Part shown: positions 39,021 through 47,871 of the stretch, piece by piece
How positions within the stretch are numbered: the stretch's first letter is position 1
How the letters are laid out: each line of letters begins with the position of its first letter
Assembly (NCBI GenBank): GCA_919902495.1
Contig: CAKKRC010000068.1
Span: 1 to 62,747 of the forward strand
Direction: 5' to 3'
DNA length: 62,747 nucleotides
Source: Nitrospiria bacterium
GTDB lineage: Bacteria > Nitrospirota > UBA9217
Translations under genes and position numbers: made by a program
The notes under the pieces: generated by a model
What the model was told of the DNA's origin: nothing
Seen by the model: the letters and a program-made list of their open reading frames with translations, nothing else
Databases searched by the model: none

Positions 39021-39529
39021 CCATCGGCCTGAAAGAGATCGTCTTTGTGAGCGTGGCGCTGCTGACAACGCTGCCCTGCCTGATCGTGGTGTTCTCGCGG
39101 AACGTTCTGTACTCGGCCTTTGCCCTGTTCTTCACGTTCCTGGGCACGTCGGGGCTCTATTTCTTCCTGGACGCCGAGTTCCTTGCCATCGCCCAGGTGG
39201 TGGTGTACATCGGCGGCGTGTCGGTGCTGCTGCTCTTCGCGATCCTGCTCACGAAGAACATCGACGAGATCCGGAAGACCAACATGATGTCCGGCCGGAG
39301 GATGGCGCTCGCGGGGGCCGCCGTTCTCGCGCTGGCCGGTTCCTTCGGATATGCCCTCCGGGGGACCGTCTGGGCGCAAGGAGGGAACAGCGTGTATCCC
39401 GCCACGACCCTCAAGGGACTGGGCGATCTCCTGCTGAGCAAGTACCTGCTGCCCTTCGAGGCGGTGTCCATCCTCCTCCTGGCGGTGCTGGTGGGGAGCC
39501 TGGTCATTGCCCGGCGGTCGGTGAAGTAG
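39017..39529 (+). CDS. nuoJ: NADH-quinone oxidoreductase subunit J
   Basis: A membrane subunit of 170 residues with about five helices. Family text includes FSRNVLYSAFALFFTFLGTS, the pi-bulge region AQVVVYIGGVSVLLLFAILL and LLPFEAVSILLLAVLVGSLVIARR. ATG 39017 overlaps the nuoI stop as ATGA; the longer frame opening at 38747 is an artefact within nuoI. Confidence 0.95.
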   Translation: MTIGLKEIVFVSVALLTTLPCLIVVFSRNVLYSAFALFFTFLGTSGLYFFLDAEFLAIAQVVVYIGGVSVLLLFAILLTKNIDEIRKTNMMSGRRMALAGAAVLALAGSFGYALRGTVWAQGGNSVYPATTLKGLGDLLLSKYLLPFEAVSILLLAVLVGSLVIARRSVK

Positions 39530-39566
39530 GACAGGCAGCGGAAAAAAGGTCGTGAAAGGCGGCGCC

Positions 39567-39878
39567 ATGGAAATAACCGGGATCACCAGCTATCTGTTAA
39601 TCAGCTTCTTCCTGTTCCTGGCGGGGCTGCTCACCGTGGTCTCGAAGCGGAACATCATCGGCATTTTCATGGGCATCGAGCTGGTCCTGAACTCGGCGGC
39701 CCTGAACTTCGCGGCGTTCAGCAGGCTGACCGCGCGGAACCTCGAAGGCCAGATGGTCTCGCTCTTCGTGATCGTGCTCGCCGCCGCCGAGGCGGCCATC
39801 GCGTTGGCGCTGCTCCTTGCCATCTATAAACGGTACCGGGACATCAATGCGGACAATCTGACGACGTTGAAATGGTAG
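39567..39878 (+). CDS. nuoK: NADH-quinone oxidoreductase subunit K
   Basis: A 103-residue antiporter-like small subunit with three helices. GIFMGIELVLNSAALNF contains the conserved Glu, and VIVLAAAEAAIALALLLAIYKR contains the second. A GTG at 39552 would add five residues; ATG 39567 gives the usual N-terminus and length. It ends the HIJK block; a 444-bp repeat-rich gap follows. Confidence 0.95.
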   Translation: MEITGITSYLLISFFLFLAGLLTVVSKRNIIGIFMGIELVLNSAALNFAAFSRLTARNLEGQMVSLFVIVLAAAEAAIALALLLAIYKRYRDINADNLTTLKW

Positions 39879-40016
39879 GCCTGGATATATCACCCGGCGA
39901 TGCAAAGGCTCGGGGGCAAGACAGCAAGGAGACCGGGAATTGAGGCCTGTTGATGTCAGCTCGTGTTCTTGTATTTTGTACCGTGTTCATCCGTGGTTCG
40001 ACTTTGATGCATTTGT

Positions 40017-40124
40017 AAAAAGTTAAAAACGCCGTCTTTGCGAGCGTAGCGAAGCAATCTCGCAATTCATCCCTGTCCGAAAAAACGATATCGCCGCGTC
40101 GCTCCGCTCCTCGCAATGACGACA
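40017..40124. repeat. GAGATTGCTTCGC-family palindrome between nuoK and nuoL
   Basis: TTTGCGAGCGTAGCGAAGCA on the left and GTCGCTCCGCTCCTCGCAA on the right. The rest of 39879-40225 has no gene. Confidence 0.7.
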
Positions 40125-40225
40125 CAGAGGATTTGTTGCGGGATTATCAGCTTTTTAATCATTATGAACCGTCCATGAACTGTGTTCACAAAGGGGAATG
40201 AAAATTGAAGTTTATTCGGTTGCCT

Positions 40226-40318
40226 GACCATCACCCTCCCCAACCCCTCCCATCGAGGGAGGGGCTACGACGTACTCCCTCTCCCCTCCGAGGGAGAGGG
40301 TTGGGGTGAGGGGGATTT
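40226..40318. repeat. CCCTC/GAGGG hairpin repeat just upstream of nuoL
   Basis: CACCCTCCCCAACCCCTCCC, GGGAGGGGCTAC, CTCCCTCTCCCCT and GAGGGAGAGGGTTGGGG form strong pairings ending 5 nt before the nuoL start. The element includes its ribosome-binding region. Confidence 0.7.
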
Positions 40319-40322
40319 TCAG

Positions 40323-42416
40323 GTGAAACATTTTTTCGAAACATACGGCTTCCTGATCGTCCTGTTCCCGCTCCTGGGGGCGGCGGTGAACGGCCTCCTC
40401 GGGCGGCGCATCCAGGCGAGGTACGGAGAAAAGGCCGTCGGCCGGCTTGCCTGCGGGTCCGTGCTGCTCTCGTTCCTGCTCTCCCTGGCCGCCTTCCTGA
40501 CGGTCGCGAACAACAGCGGCCGGGCCGTGGTGAACCGGGTCTATACCTGGCTGGAAGCGGGCAGCCTCAAGGCCGACGCGGCCTTCCTCTTCGACCCCTT
40601 GAGCACGGTGATGCTCCTGATCATCACCGGCATCGGCTTTCTGATCCACGTCTATTCCACGGCCTACATGAAAGGCGATCCCGGCTTTTCCCGGTACTTC
40701 GCGTACCTGAACCTCTTCATCTTCTCCATGCTCGTGCTGGTGCTGGCCGAGAACGCGCTCCTCATGTTCATCGGCTGGGAGGGGGTGGGCCTCTGCTCCT
40801 ACCTGCTGATCGGGTTCTGGTTCCAGGAACGGGAGAACGCCTCCGCGGCGAACAAGGCCTTCATCGTCAATCGCGTGGGCGACTTCGGGTTCATCGTCGG
40901 CCTCTTCCTCCTCTACTGGTCCCTGTCCGGGGCGGCCGGTCCCCTCGCGGAGGGAGCGTCGGTCCTGAGCTTTCCCTTCCTCGCCGAACACGTTCATCTG
41001 ATCAGGGACGCGCCGCTCTTCGGCGCGGGCGCGGCGACCGTCATCTGCCTCTGCCTGTTCGTCGGGGCCGCGGGCAAGTCCGCCCAGATCCCGCTCTATG
41101 TCTGGCTTCCGGACGCCATGGCCGGCCCCACGCCGGTGAGCGCCCTGATCCACGCGGCCACCATGGTGACCGCCGGCGTGTATATGATCGGCAGGCTCCA
41201 TTTCCTGTTCTCCCTGAGCAGCACGGCCATGGCGGTGATCGCCGTGACGGGCGCGGCCACGGCCTTCTTCGCCGCGACCATGGGCTGCGTCCAGACCGAC
41301 ATCAAAAAGGTCCTGGCCTACTCCACGGTGAGCCAGCTCGGGTACATGTTCCTGGCCATGGGTGTCGGCGCGTTCTCGGCAGGCATCTTCCACGTTGTGA
41401 CCCACGCATTTTTCAAAGCATGCCTGTTCCTGGGCGCGGGCAGCGTGATCCTCGGCATGCACCACGAGCAGGACATCAGGAAGATGGGCGGCCTCCGCAA
41501 CTCCATGCCCAGGACCTTCGCGACCTTTGCCCTCGCCACGATCGCGATCATGGGCATCCCGCCCTTTTCGGGATTCTTCAGCAAGGACGAGATCTTGTGG
41601 CAGGCCTGGAAGAGCGGGCACGGCCACCCGGCCCTCTGGCTCACGGGGTTCCTGACCGCGGGCATCACGGCCTTCTACATGACGCGGCTCCTCCTCCTGA
41701 CGTTTTTCGGCGAGAACCGGAGGCGGCAGGCCGTGCATGAGGGACATCATGCTGTTGAACACGAAACGCACGGACATCATGATGCCCACGCGATCAGGGA
41801 ATCGCCAGGGACCATCACCGTGCCGCTCGTGATCCTGGCCTTCTTTTCTGTTATCGCCGGATTTGTGGGCATACCCGAGTCCCTTGGCGGTTCGGACCGC
41901 TTTGCCGGATACCTCGGCGCTGTTTTCGGAAATCATGTCCGCCAGGCTTCGCATGATCCCGTGGAGTACGTGCTCATGCTGGCGTCCATCGGCATGGTGA
42001 CGGCGGGAAGCGGCCTGGCCTACCTTTTCTATGTGAAGAATCCCGGGCTCCCCGGATTTTTTGCGGAGAAACTGAGGCGGCCCTACAGGCTCGTGTACAA
42101 CAAGTATTACGTTGACGAGATCTACGACGTTGTGTTTGTCTCAGGGACCAAGGCGATCTCGAAGGCGCTTGCCCTCTTCGACAAATACGCCATCGACCTC
42201 GTCGTGAACCTGAGCGGCTTTGCGTTACGGACCCAGTCGCGCATTGCAGGCTGGTTTGATAACACCTTCGTGGACGGGGCCGTGAACTTCGTGGCCGACT
42301 CAACGCTTGCCATCGGGGACAATCTCAGGAAGGTCCAGACCGGCAGGGTGCAGGTGTATATCCTCGTTCTGGTCTTGATGGTGGCGCTGGGGATCGTGGT
42401 GAAGATAGTGCTGTGA
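40323..42416 (+). CDS. nuoL: NADH-quinone oxidoreductase subunit L, GTG start
   Basis: The largest proton-pumping antiporter-like subunit, 697 residues. Conserved parts include IGWEGVGLCSYLLIGFW, GAAGKSAQIPLYVWLPDAMAGPTPVSALIHAATMVTAGVY (in pieces), the Lys of DIKKVLAYSTVSQLGYM, the interface helix near the C-terminus and the final amphipathic end. A His-rich loop (HEGHHAVEHETHGHHDAHA) is notable. The start is GTG 40323 after a GAGGGGG sequence. It stands alone between repeat-rich gaps. Confidence 0.96.
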   Translation: MKHFFETYGFLIVLFPLLGAAVNGLLGRRIQARYGEKAVGRLACGSVLLSFLLSLAAFLTVANNSGRAVVNRVYTWLEAGSLKADAAFLFDPLSTVMLLIITGIGFLIHVYSTAYMKGDPGFSRYFAYLNLFIFSMLVLVLAENALLMFIGWEGVGLCSYLLIGFWFQERENASAANKAFIVNRVGDFGFIVGLFLLYWSLSGAAGPLAEGASVLSFPFLAEHVHLIRDAPLFGAGAATVICLCLFVGAAGKSAQIPLYVWLPDAMAGPTPVSALIHAATMVTAGVYMIGRLHFLFSLSSTAMAVIAVTGAATAFFAATMGCVQTDIKKVLAYSTVSQLGYMFLAMGVGAFSAGIFHVVTHAFFKACLFLGAGSVILGMHHEQDIRKMGGLRNSMPRTFATFALATIAIMGIPPFSGFFSKDEILWQAWKSGHGHPALWLTGFLTAGITAFYMTRLLLLTFFGENRRRQAVHEGHHAVEHETHGHHDAHAIRESPGTITVPLVILAFFSVIAGFVGIPESLGGSDRFAGYLGAVFGNHVRQASHDPVEYVLMLASIGMVTAGSGLAYLFYVKNPGLPGFFAEKLRRPYRLVYNKYYVDEIYDVVFVSGTKAISKALALFDKYAIDLVVNLSGFALRTQSRIAGWFDNTFVDGAVNFVADSTLAIGDNLRKVQTGRVQVYILVLVLMVALGIVVKIVL

Positions 42417-42427
42417 CAGAAAAAGGT

Positions 42428-42560
42428 TTTTTCCACGGATGACCGGATGAACACGGATGATATGGTAGGGGCGGCCCTGCGTGGCCGCCCGAAACAGGGC
42501 AACCACACAGGGTTGCCCCTACATTAATTCCGCAATCCGCAATCCGCATTCCGCAATGAT
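42428..42560. repeat. Mosaic of three repeat types between nuoL and nuoM
   Basis: In order: CCACGGATGACCGGATGAAC-type, then a double hairpin GGGGCGGCCCTGCGTGGCCG with GGGCAACCACACAGGGTTGC, then CCGCAATCCGCAATCCGC units. The nuoM ribosome-binding site follows immediately. Confidence 0.7.
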
Positions 42561-42577
42561 TTACTGGAGGACGTCTC

Positions 42578-44077
42578 ATGACGGAACTCATCAGCAGCCA
42601 TCTCTTATCGCTCATCACATTCATACCGCTCCTGGGGGGAGTGATCATCCTCGCGATGCCGCGGGACAGGCAGGACGCGATCCGCTGGACCGCGCTCGTC
42701 TTCACCGCGCTGCCGCTCATTCTTGCGGGAATGCTGTATTCAGGCTTTAACAACGCCGCGGCCGGGTTCAGCGCATCGACCGGCCTCCAGTTCGTCGAGC
42801 GATACCCGTGGATCCCGGACTTCAACATCAACTACTTCCTCGGCGTGGACGGCCTCAGCATGCCCATGGTGCTTTTGTGCGCGCTCATCTGCCCGCTCTG
42901 CATCCTCGCGTCGTGGGGGATCGACAAGGGCGTCAAGGGCTATCATTTTCTCTTTCTGCTGCTCGAGACCGGCATGATGGGCGTGTTCGTATCCCTGGAT
43001 TTTTTCCTGTTCTTCGTCTTCTGGGAGGTCATGCTCCTGCCCATGTACTTCCTCATCGGCATCTGGGGCGGGCCGCGGAAGGAGTACGCGGCCATCAAGT
43101 TCTTCATCTATACTTTGGTCGGCTCCGTGCTGATGCTGCTCGTGATCATCTATGGTTACCTGGCCTCGACGCCGCACACCTTCGACCTCACGGAGCTGGC
43201 AGCGAACAACAGTATCCTCGGCCATCGTGCCGTCCTGTGGTGGCTGCTCTTTATCGCTTTCGCCATCAAGGTCCCGCTCTTCCCGTTCCATACCTGGCTG
43301 CCTGACGCCCATGTGGAAGCGCCCACGGCCGTCAGCGTGGTGCTTGCCGCCATCCTTCTCAAGATGGGGACCTACGGCATCCTCCGGATCAACTACAGCC
43401 TGCTGCCGGAGGTGACCTTGTCCATGTCCCTGGTCATGGCCGTCATCGGCGCGGTGAACATCATCTACGGGGCGCTCTGCGCCATGGCGCAGAAGGACCT
43501 GAAAAAGCTCGTGGCCTACTCCAGCATAAGCCACATGGGCTATGTCATGCTCGGCATGGCGAGCATGACGAACGAGGGCTTGAACGGCGCGGTGCTCCAG
43601 ATGTTCAACCACGGGGTGGTCACGGCAATGCTGTTCCTGCTCGTCGGCGTGATCTACGACCGCGCGCACCACCGGGAGATCGAGGGCTTCGGCGGCATCG
43701 CGGCGGTGGTCCCGAACTACGCCTTCGTCGCGTTCCTGGCCTTCTTCGCGGCCCTGGGCCTGCCGGGCCTGAACAGCTTCATCAGCGAGGCCCTGGTGCT
43801 CCTGGGCGCCTTCAAGAAGTTCCCGGTCATCACCGCCGTCGCGGCGTCGGGCGTGATCATCACCGCGGCCTACTGCCTCTGGACCCTGCAGCGTATCTTC
43901 CTGGGCAAACTGAACGAGAAGTACTCGTTGCTGCCCGACCTCGACCGCCGGGAGGCCCTGAGCCTCATTCCGCTCGGCGTCCTGGTCGTGGTCCTGGGCG
44001 TCTATCCGCATCCCGTGCTGAACCTCATGAAGGCCACGCTCGGTTCCATCAATGCCCTGGTGCTGGCGGCGCTGTAG
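42578..44077 (+). CDS. nuoM: NADH-quinone oxidoreductase subunit M
   Basis: A 499-residue antiporter-like subunit. It has FFVFWEVMLLPMYFLIGIWG with the conserved Glu, KVPLFPFHTWLPDAHVEAPT with the Lys, and DLKKLVAYSSISHMGYVMLG. GGAGG lies 7-8 nt before ATG 42578. Helices and length are normal. It is separated from nuoL by 161 bp and from nuoN by 190 bp of repeat DNA. Confidence 0.96.
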   Translation: MTELISSHLLSLITFIPLLGGVIILAMPRDRQDAIRWTALVFTALPLILAGMLYSGFNNAAAGFSASTGLQFVERYPWIPDFNINYFLGVDGLSMPMVLLCALICPLCILASWGIDKGVKGYHFLFLLLETGMMGVFVSLDFFLFFVFWEVMLLPMYFLIGIWGGPRKEYAAIKFFIYTLVGSVLMLLVIIYGYLASTPHTFDLTELAANNSILGHRAVLWWLLFIAFAIKVPLFPFHTWLPDAHVEAPTAVSVVLAAILLKMGTYGILRINYSLLPEVTLSMSLVMAVIGAVNIIYGALCAMAQKDLKKLVAYSSISHMGYVMLGMASMTNEGLNGAVLQMFNHGVVTAMLFLLVGVIYDRAHHREIEGFGGIAAVVPNYAFVAFLAFFAALGLPGLNSFISEALVLLGAFKKFPVITAVAASGVIITAAYCLWTLQRIFLGKLNEKYSLLPDLDRREALSLIPLGVLVVVLGVYPHPVLNLMKATLGSINALVLAAL

Positions 44078-44084
44078 TAGAAAG

Positions 44085-44230
44085 ATTTAACAGGCTGTTG
44101 GAAAACTAATTTCACCCCGCAAAGCGGGACGGCTACCAAATCGCAATGTATCGTTTTCTCTCAAGGTAGCCGCACCCTTCAGGGTGCGTTTTCAGCCTTT
44201 CCTGACTTAACGACTTCGTGTTGGTGCGGT
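44085..44230. repeat. Repeat-derived spacer between nuoM and nuoN
   Basis: It begins AACAGGCTGTTGGAAAACT, an end like that at 34010, and contains the hairpins CCCCGCAAAGCGGG and CGCACCCTTCAGGGTGCG. Confidence 0.6.
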
Positions 44231-44267
44231 ACATTCAGGTTTTGCAGGCCAGGTACAGGGAGTGGTA

Positions 44268-45779
44268 ATGAATAATTTCGAAAGCCTCGCCTATTTCGCT
44301 CCTGAAGGATTCCTGTCGGTCTACATCATCGCACTCCTGCTGGGCAGCTTCTTCGTGCGCCGGGACAGGAACAGGCCGACGCTCTTCTATCCCCTGGGGA
44401 TCGCCGGTCTCGCCGTCACGCTGGTCCTGGAAGCGTTCAACCTGTCCGCGACCCCGGGAAGCAGGGAGCTGTTCTTCGGCCTGCTCAGGACCGACGACCT
44501 GGCCCATCTCTTCAAGCTGCTCTGCCTCGTCTCGGCCGTCCTGTTCCTGGTCTTTTCCCTCACCGCGCGGGAGACCGCCAGGCGGTTCCCCGACGCGATG
44601 GAGTACGTGGTCCTGGCCCTCTCCCTGACCCTGGGCATGATGCTCCTCGCGGCTTCGAACAACATCCTGATGCTGTACCTGGCCATGGAGCTTCTAAGCT
44701 TCACGTCGTACCTCCTCACGGGGTTCGTGGAGCGCGATGAGAAGACCACCGAGGCGGCGATCAAGTACCTCCTCTACGGCGCCGTGGCCTCGGGCATCAT
44801 GATCTACGGGTTCTCGCTCCTCTATGGCCTGACCGGGTCCCTGGATTTTACGGTCATCCGGGAGCGCCTGGCCGGGGAAGGGGTTTCCGGGCCCATGCTC
44901 GTTATCGCGATCGCCTTCATCATGACGGGGCTGGGGTTCAAGATCGCGGCGTTCCCGTTCCACCTCTGGAGCCCGGACGTGTACGAGGGCGCGCCCACGG
45001 CCTTCAGCGCGTTCCTGTCCGTCGGCCCCAAAGCGGCGGGGTTTGCCGTTCTGGTGCGCGTCCTGTATAACGTCTTCGGCCTGGGAACGGCTTCCGTGGC
45101 GCCGCCTCCGGCGAATTTCGACTGGACCTTCACCATCGCGGTGGTCTCGGCCCTCACCATGACTATTGGGAATTTGGCGGCCCTGCCGCAGCGGAACATC
45201 AAGCGCCTGCTTGCATACTCCAGCATCGCCCACGCGGGCTACGCGCTCATGGCCGTGGCGACCCAGAGCAGGTTCGGACTCAGGGCGCTGTTCTTCTACC
45301 TGGCTGTGTATCTCCTCATGAACCTGGGCGCCTTCCTCGTGGCCATCATGGTGGCGAACGAGCACTATACGGAGCGGCTCGACGGCTACGAAGGGCTGGG
45401 CTGGAAAGGGGCCCAGGGCGCGTTCCTGGCGTCCGTGATGACCGTGGCCCTCTTCTCCCTGGCCGGCATCCCGCCCTTTGCGGGCTTCGTGGGCAAGGTC
45501 TATCTCCTGCTCGCGGTGCTCAAGAAGGGAAGCGGGCTGTACTGGCTCGCCGTGGTGGCCGTGATCAACACGGTGATCTCGCTGTACTACTACACGCGGG
45601 TCGTGAAGCTGATGTTCCTGTCCCGGAAGGTCCGGGGGACGCCGTTCTCACCCATGACCGCGTTCCGGTACGTGCCGTACGCGGTCCTGGCGGCACTGGC
45701 ATTCCTCACGGTCCTCTTCGGCGTGTACTGGACGCCGCTGGACGCGCTCAGCAGGCTGGCGGAGAACTTTTTGCAGTAA
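44268..45779 (+). CDS. nuoN: NADH-quinone oxidoreductase subunit N
   Basis: The third antiporter-like subunit, 503 residues. Conserved text includes LYLAMELLSFTSYLLTGF with the Glu, KIAAFPFHLWSPDVYEGAPT with the Lys, and NIKRLLAYSSIAHAGYALMA. GGGAG lies shortly before ATG 44268; a GTG two codons upstream is possible. It is the last nuo gene; no nuoE, nuoF or nuoG follows. Confidence 0.96.
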   Translation: MNNFESLAYFAPEGFLSVYIIALLLGSFFVRRDRNRPTLFYPLGIAGLAVTLVLEAFNLSATPGSRELFFGLLRTDDLAHLFKLLCLVSAVLFLVFSLTARETARRFPDAMEYVVLALSLTLGMMLLAASNNILMLYLAMELLSFTSYLLTGFVERDEKTTEAAIKYLLYGAVASGIMIYGFSLLYGLTGSLDFTVIRERLAGEGVSGPMLVIAIAFIMTGLGFKIAAFPFHLWSPDVYEGAPTAFSAFLSVGPKAAGFAVLVRVLYNVFGLGTASVAPPPANFDWTFTIAVVSALTMTIGNLAALPQRNIKRLLAYSSIAHAGYALMAVATQSRFGLRALFFYLAVYLLMNLGAFLVAIMVANEHYTERLDGYEGLGWKGAQGAFLASVMTVALFSLAGIPPFAGFVGKVYLLLAVLKKGSGLYWLAVVAVINTVISLYYYTRVVKLMFLSRKVRGTPFSPMTAFRYVPYAVLAALAFLTVLFGVYWTPLDALSRLAENFLQ

Positions 45780-45798
45780 ATTTGGTTCATTCGAAAAA

Positions 45799-46008
45799 AG
45801 TTGAAAAGCTACTGCGAACGGCTGTCTCGCGCAAAGCCGCCAAGCACGCAAAGAAAGACAACGACAGCAGCTTGAGAACAATCGATAGATTTTGCTGCGA
45901 AGACATAAATCGAATTCTTGTTTCTTGAGCTGTTTTTACGGCTTACTGCATTTATGAGGGTTATCCTTTCTTTGCGCCTTTGCGTCTTTGCGCGAAAATG
46001 GTTTCTCA
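45799..46008. repeat. CGCAAAG-family palindrome, full-length copy downstream of nuoN
   Basis: Closely similar to the minus strand of 25641-25858, from CTACTGCGAACGGCTGTCTC to TTTGCGTCTTTGCGCGAAAA. No gene lies in 45780-46121. Confidence 0.85.
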
Positions 46009-46121
46009 TTATTGAGGAATTGCTGTTCTTTGTCCATGCATGGCAATAAAGTCATTTCAACTACAAGACGAAAGAGCCATATATTCCAACGCACACGGAT
46101 CATCGTCAGGAGGGATATGCT

Positions 46122-46550
46122 ATGAGCATTCGGGACATATTAAAGGAGAAGGGCAGTGAGGTGCTGACCGTGGACATGGACACGAGCATCCCGGATACGG
46201 CCCGCGTCATGATGGAAAAGAACATCGGCGCCCTGCTCGTCGAGGACGACGGCAAGCTCTGCGGCATCGTGACCGAGCGGGACGTGGTCCGGATCCTGGG
46301 CAAGACCGGCTGCGACCTCGAGGGCCTGCGCGTGGCGGACATCATGGTCAAGAGCGAGAACCTGTTCGTGGCCGAGGCGGACGATCAGAACGACACCGTC
46401 ATGGCGATCATGGTCCAGAAGAACTTCCGCCACATGCCCATCGTGGACGAAGGCGAGATCGTGGGCCTCATCTCCATTCGCGACGTGGTCCGGGCGCACG
46501 TGAAGAAGCTCCAGGCCCAGGTCCATTTTCTTTCGGAGTACGACCGGTAG
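46122..46550 (+). CDS. CBS-domain pair protein
   Basis: A 142-residue protein made of two CBS repeats, a Bateman module that usually binds adenosyl nucleotides such as AMP, ATP or AdoMet. The first repeat has DTARVMMEKNIGALLVEDDGKLCGIVTERDVVR. The second has NDTVMAIMVQKNFRHMPIVDEGEIVGLISIRDVV. There is no attached catalytic domain, so it is probably an energy sensor acting on a partner. AGGAGGG precedes the ATG. It follows the nuo cluster but is separated by a palindrome. Confidence 0.92.
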   Translation: MSIRDILKEKGSEVLTVDMDTSIPDTARVMMEKNIGALLVEDDGKLCGIVTERDVVRILGKTGCDLEGLRVADIMVKSENLFVAEADDQNDTVMAIMVQKNFRHMPIVDEGEIVGLISIRDVVRAHVKKLQAQVHFLSEYDR

Positions 46551-46595
46551 GCGATGCGGACGAACACGGAACAGCTATCATCTTAAAAACGGCTG

Positions 46596-46765
46596 TTGGA
46601 CGCTGATTTGCGCGGATAGCCAAAAGCAGGCGCCTCCAGGCGGCGCGGATAAAATCAGAACTTCTTATCGAAAGACGACCATCATGGTGAAGATTTTACC
46701 GATAGAAATTTGGATTTTTTACCGGCCTTTATCCGATGTTATCAGATATTATCCGCGGCCGAATG
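46596..46765. repeat. GCGGATA-family palindrome carrying the mini-hairpin
   Basis: CGCTGATTTGCGCGGATAG on the left pairs with ATCAGATATTATCCGCGG on the right. The 23-bp mini-hairpin interrupts the left arm. No gene lies in 46551-46863. Confidence 0.7.
46620..46642 (+). repeat. Nested 23-bp mini-hairpin, copy d with compensatory changes
   Basis: It begins CCAAAAGCAGG and ends with the stem CGCCT-CC-AGGCG. Compared with CGCTT-CT-AAGCG in the other copies, both arms have changed together and pairing is kept. Confidence 0.7.
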
Positions 46766-46863
46766 CTTTTTTCATGGTTATCGCAGAACATAGTTGCGTG
46801 ACCAGCGATTGTCGTTATAAAAAGCTGCATTATCCGGTACAGGTTATCAGGCCGTTCTTTATC

Positions 46864-47715
46864 TTACGCCTTGACGATCAAAACCGGGCAATGGGAGAGA
46901 CCGACCACCCTCTCGGAAACGCTGCCCATCAAAAGCTTATCAATCCTGGTCCTGCCATAGGTCCCCATGATGATGATATCCGCATTCTTCTCCTCTGCCG
47001 TCTTTAAGATCATCTCGTAGCGTCTCCCTACCGTCGCAATCGGTTCTATTTCAACGCCGTGCTCTTTGGCCTTTTCCTTCACCCGCTCCACGTTTGCCTG
47101 TGCACGCGGCAGATCACTGTCGGCAGGGGCAACGGAAAGGGCAAAGGTTCTTTTGACCTTGGGGTGGCATCTCTTGCTCATATGTATGGCCTCTCGCTCC
47201 GCCGCTTCACAGGAGGTTGAGCCGTCCGTGGCGACCATAATGGTGTCCACCTTTATTTCCGCATCCTTTGGCACCACGAGGACCTTGGCGGAAGCGTACC
47301 CTATCACCTTTGCGGTCACGCTTCCCATGAGGATCTTTTTGAGACCCGTTCTCCCGCGCCTGCCCATGACAATGACATCGGCAGTTCTCTTCCCCGCCTC
47401 TTCAATGATCGCCTTATACGGCTGGTCCGTCCTGCTTACGATGACCTCGCATTCGACATTGTCCTGAGCGGCCGTCTTCCTTATCCGGTCCAGATGCTCC
47501 CGCGCGGTATTTTCCATTTTTTCCACGATCTTTGGACCTTCTGTCTCAAGCTCGGCATTGACCTCCAATACATATATCACCGAGAGCTTTGCAACGCATG
47601 ATTTTGCCAGGTAGATTGCCTCTTGTATCGCACCTTCGCTGTATTCCGACCCATCGGTGGCAAGCAGGATGTTTTTCAGCGGCCCCAGGTAATCCGTTCT
47701 GCTGCTCATTGTCAT
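46864..47715 (-). CDS. Tandem universal stress protein (two UspA domains)
   Basis: 283 residues with two UspA domains. The first has NILLATDGSEYSEGAIQEAI and GRRGRTGLKKILMGSVTAKVIGYA. The second has TIMVATDGSTSCEAAEREAI and GTYGRTRIDKLLMGSVSERVVGLS. Both nucleotide loops match the ATP-binding consensus, so both halves may bind ATP. GGGAGGTC precedes ATG 47715. It stands alone next to the Cache-HAMP gene, with the two separated by about 150 bp. Confidence 0.92.
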   Translation of the reverse strand: MTMSSRTDYLGPLKNILLATDGSEYSEGAIQEAIYLAKSCVAKLSVIYVLEVNAELETEGPKIVEKMENTAREHLDRIRKTAAQDNVECEVIVSRTDQPYKAIIEEAGKRTADVIVMGRRGRTGLKKILMGSVTAKVIGYASAKVLVVPKDAEIKVDTIMVATDGSTSCEAAEREAIHMSKRCHPKVKRTFALSVAPADSDLPRAQANVERVKEKAKEHGVEIEPIATVGRRYEMILKTAEEKNADIIIMGTYGRTRIDKLLMGSVSERVVGLSHCPVLIVKA

Positions 47716-47871
47716 GACCTCCCGTTTTCAGTATGTCCGCAATAGTTCCTGTCGTTCGCTCAGCGGATCATCCATTGCCTCGGTCAGGATGGGTTGTCTC
47801 TCCTGTCTGTGCATACGGCCGGCAACGGCGACACATGGTCCTGCCTTGGGGATTTCCCCGCGGACGGCGAT

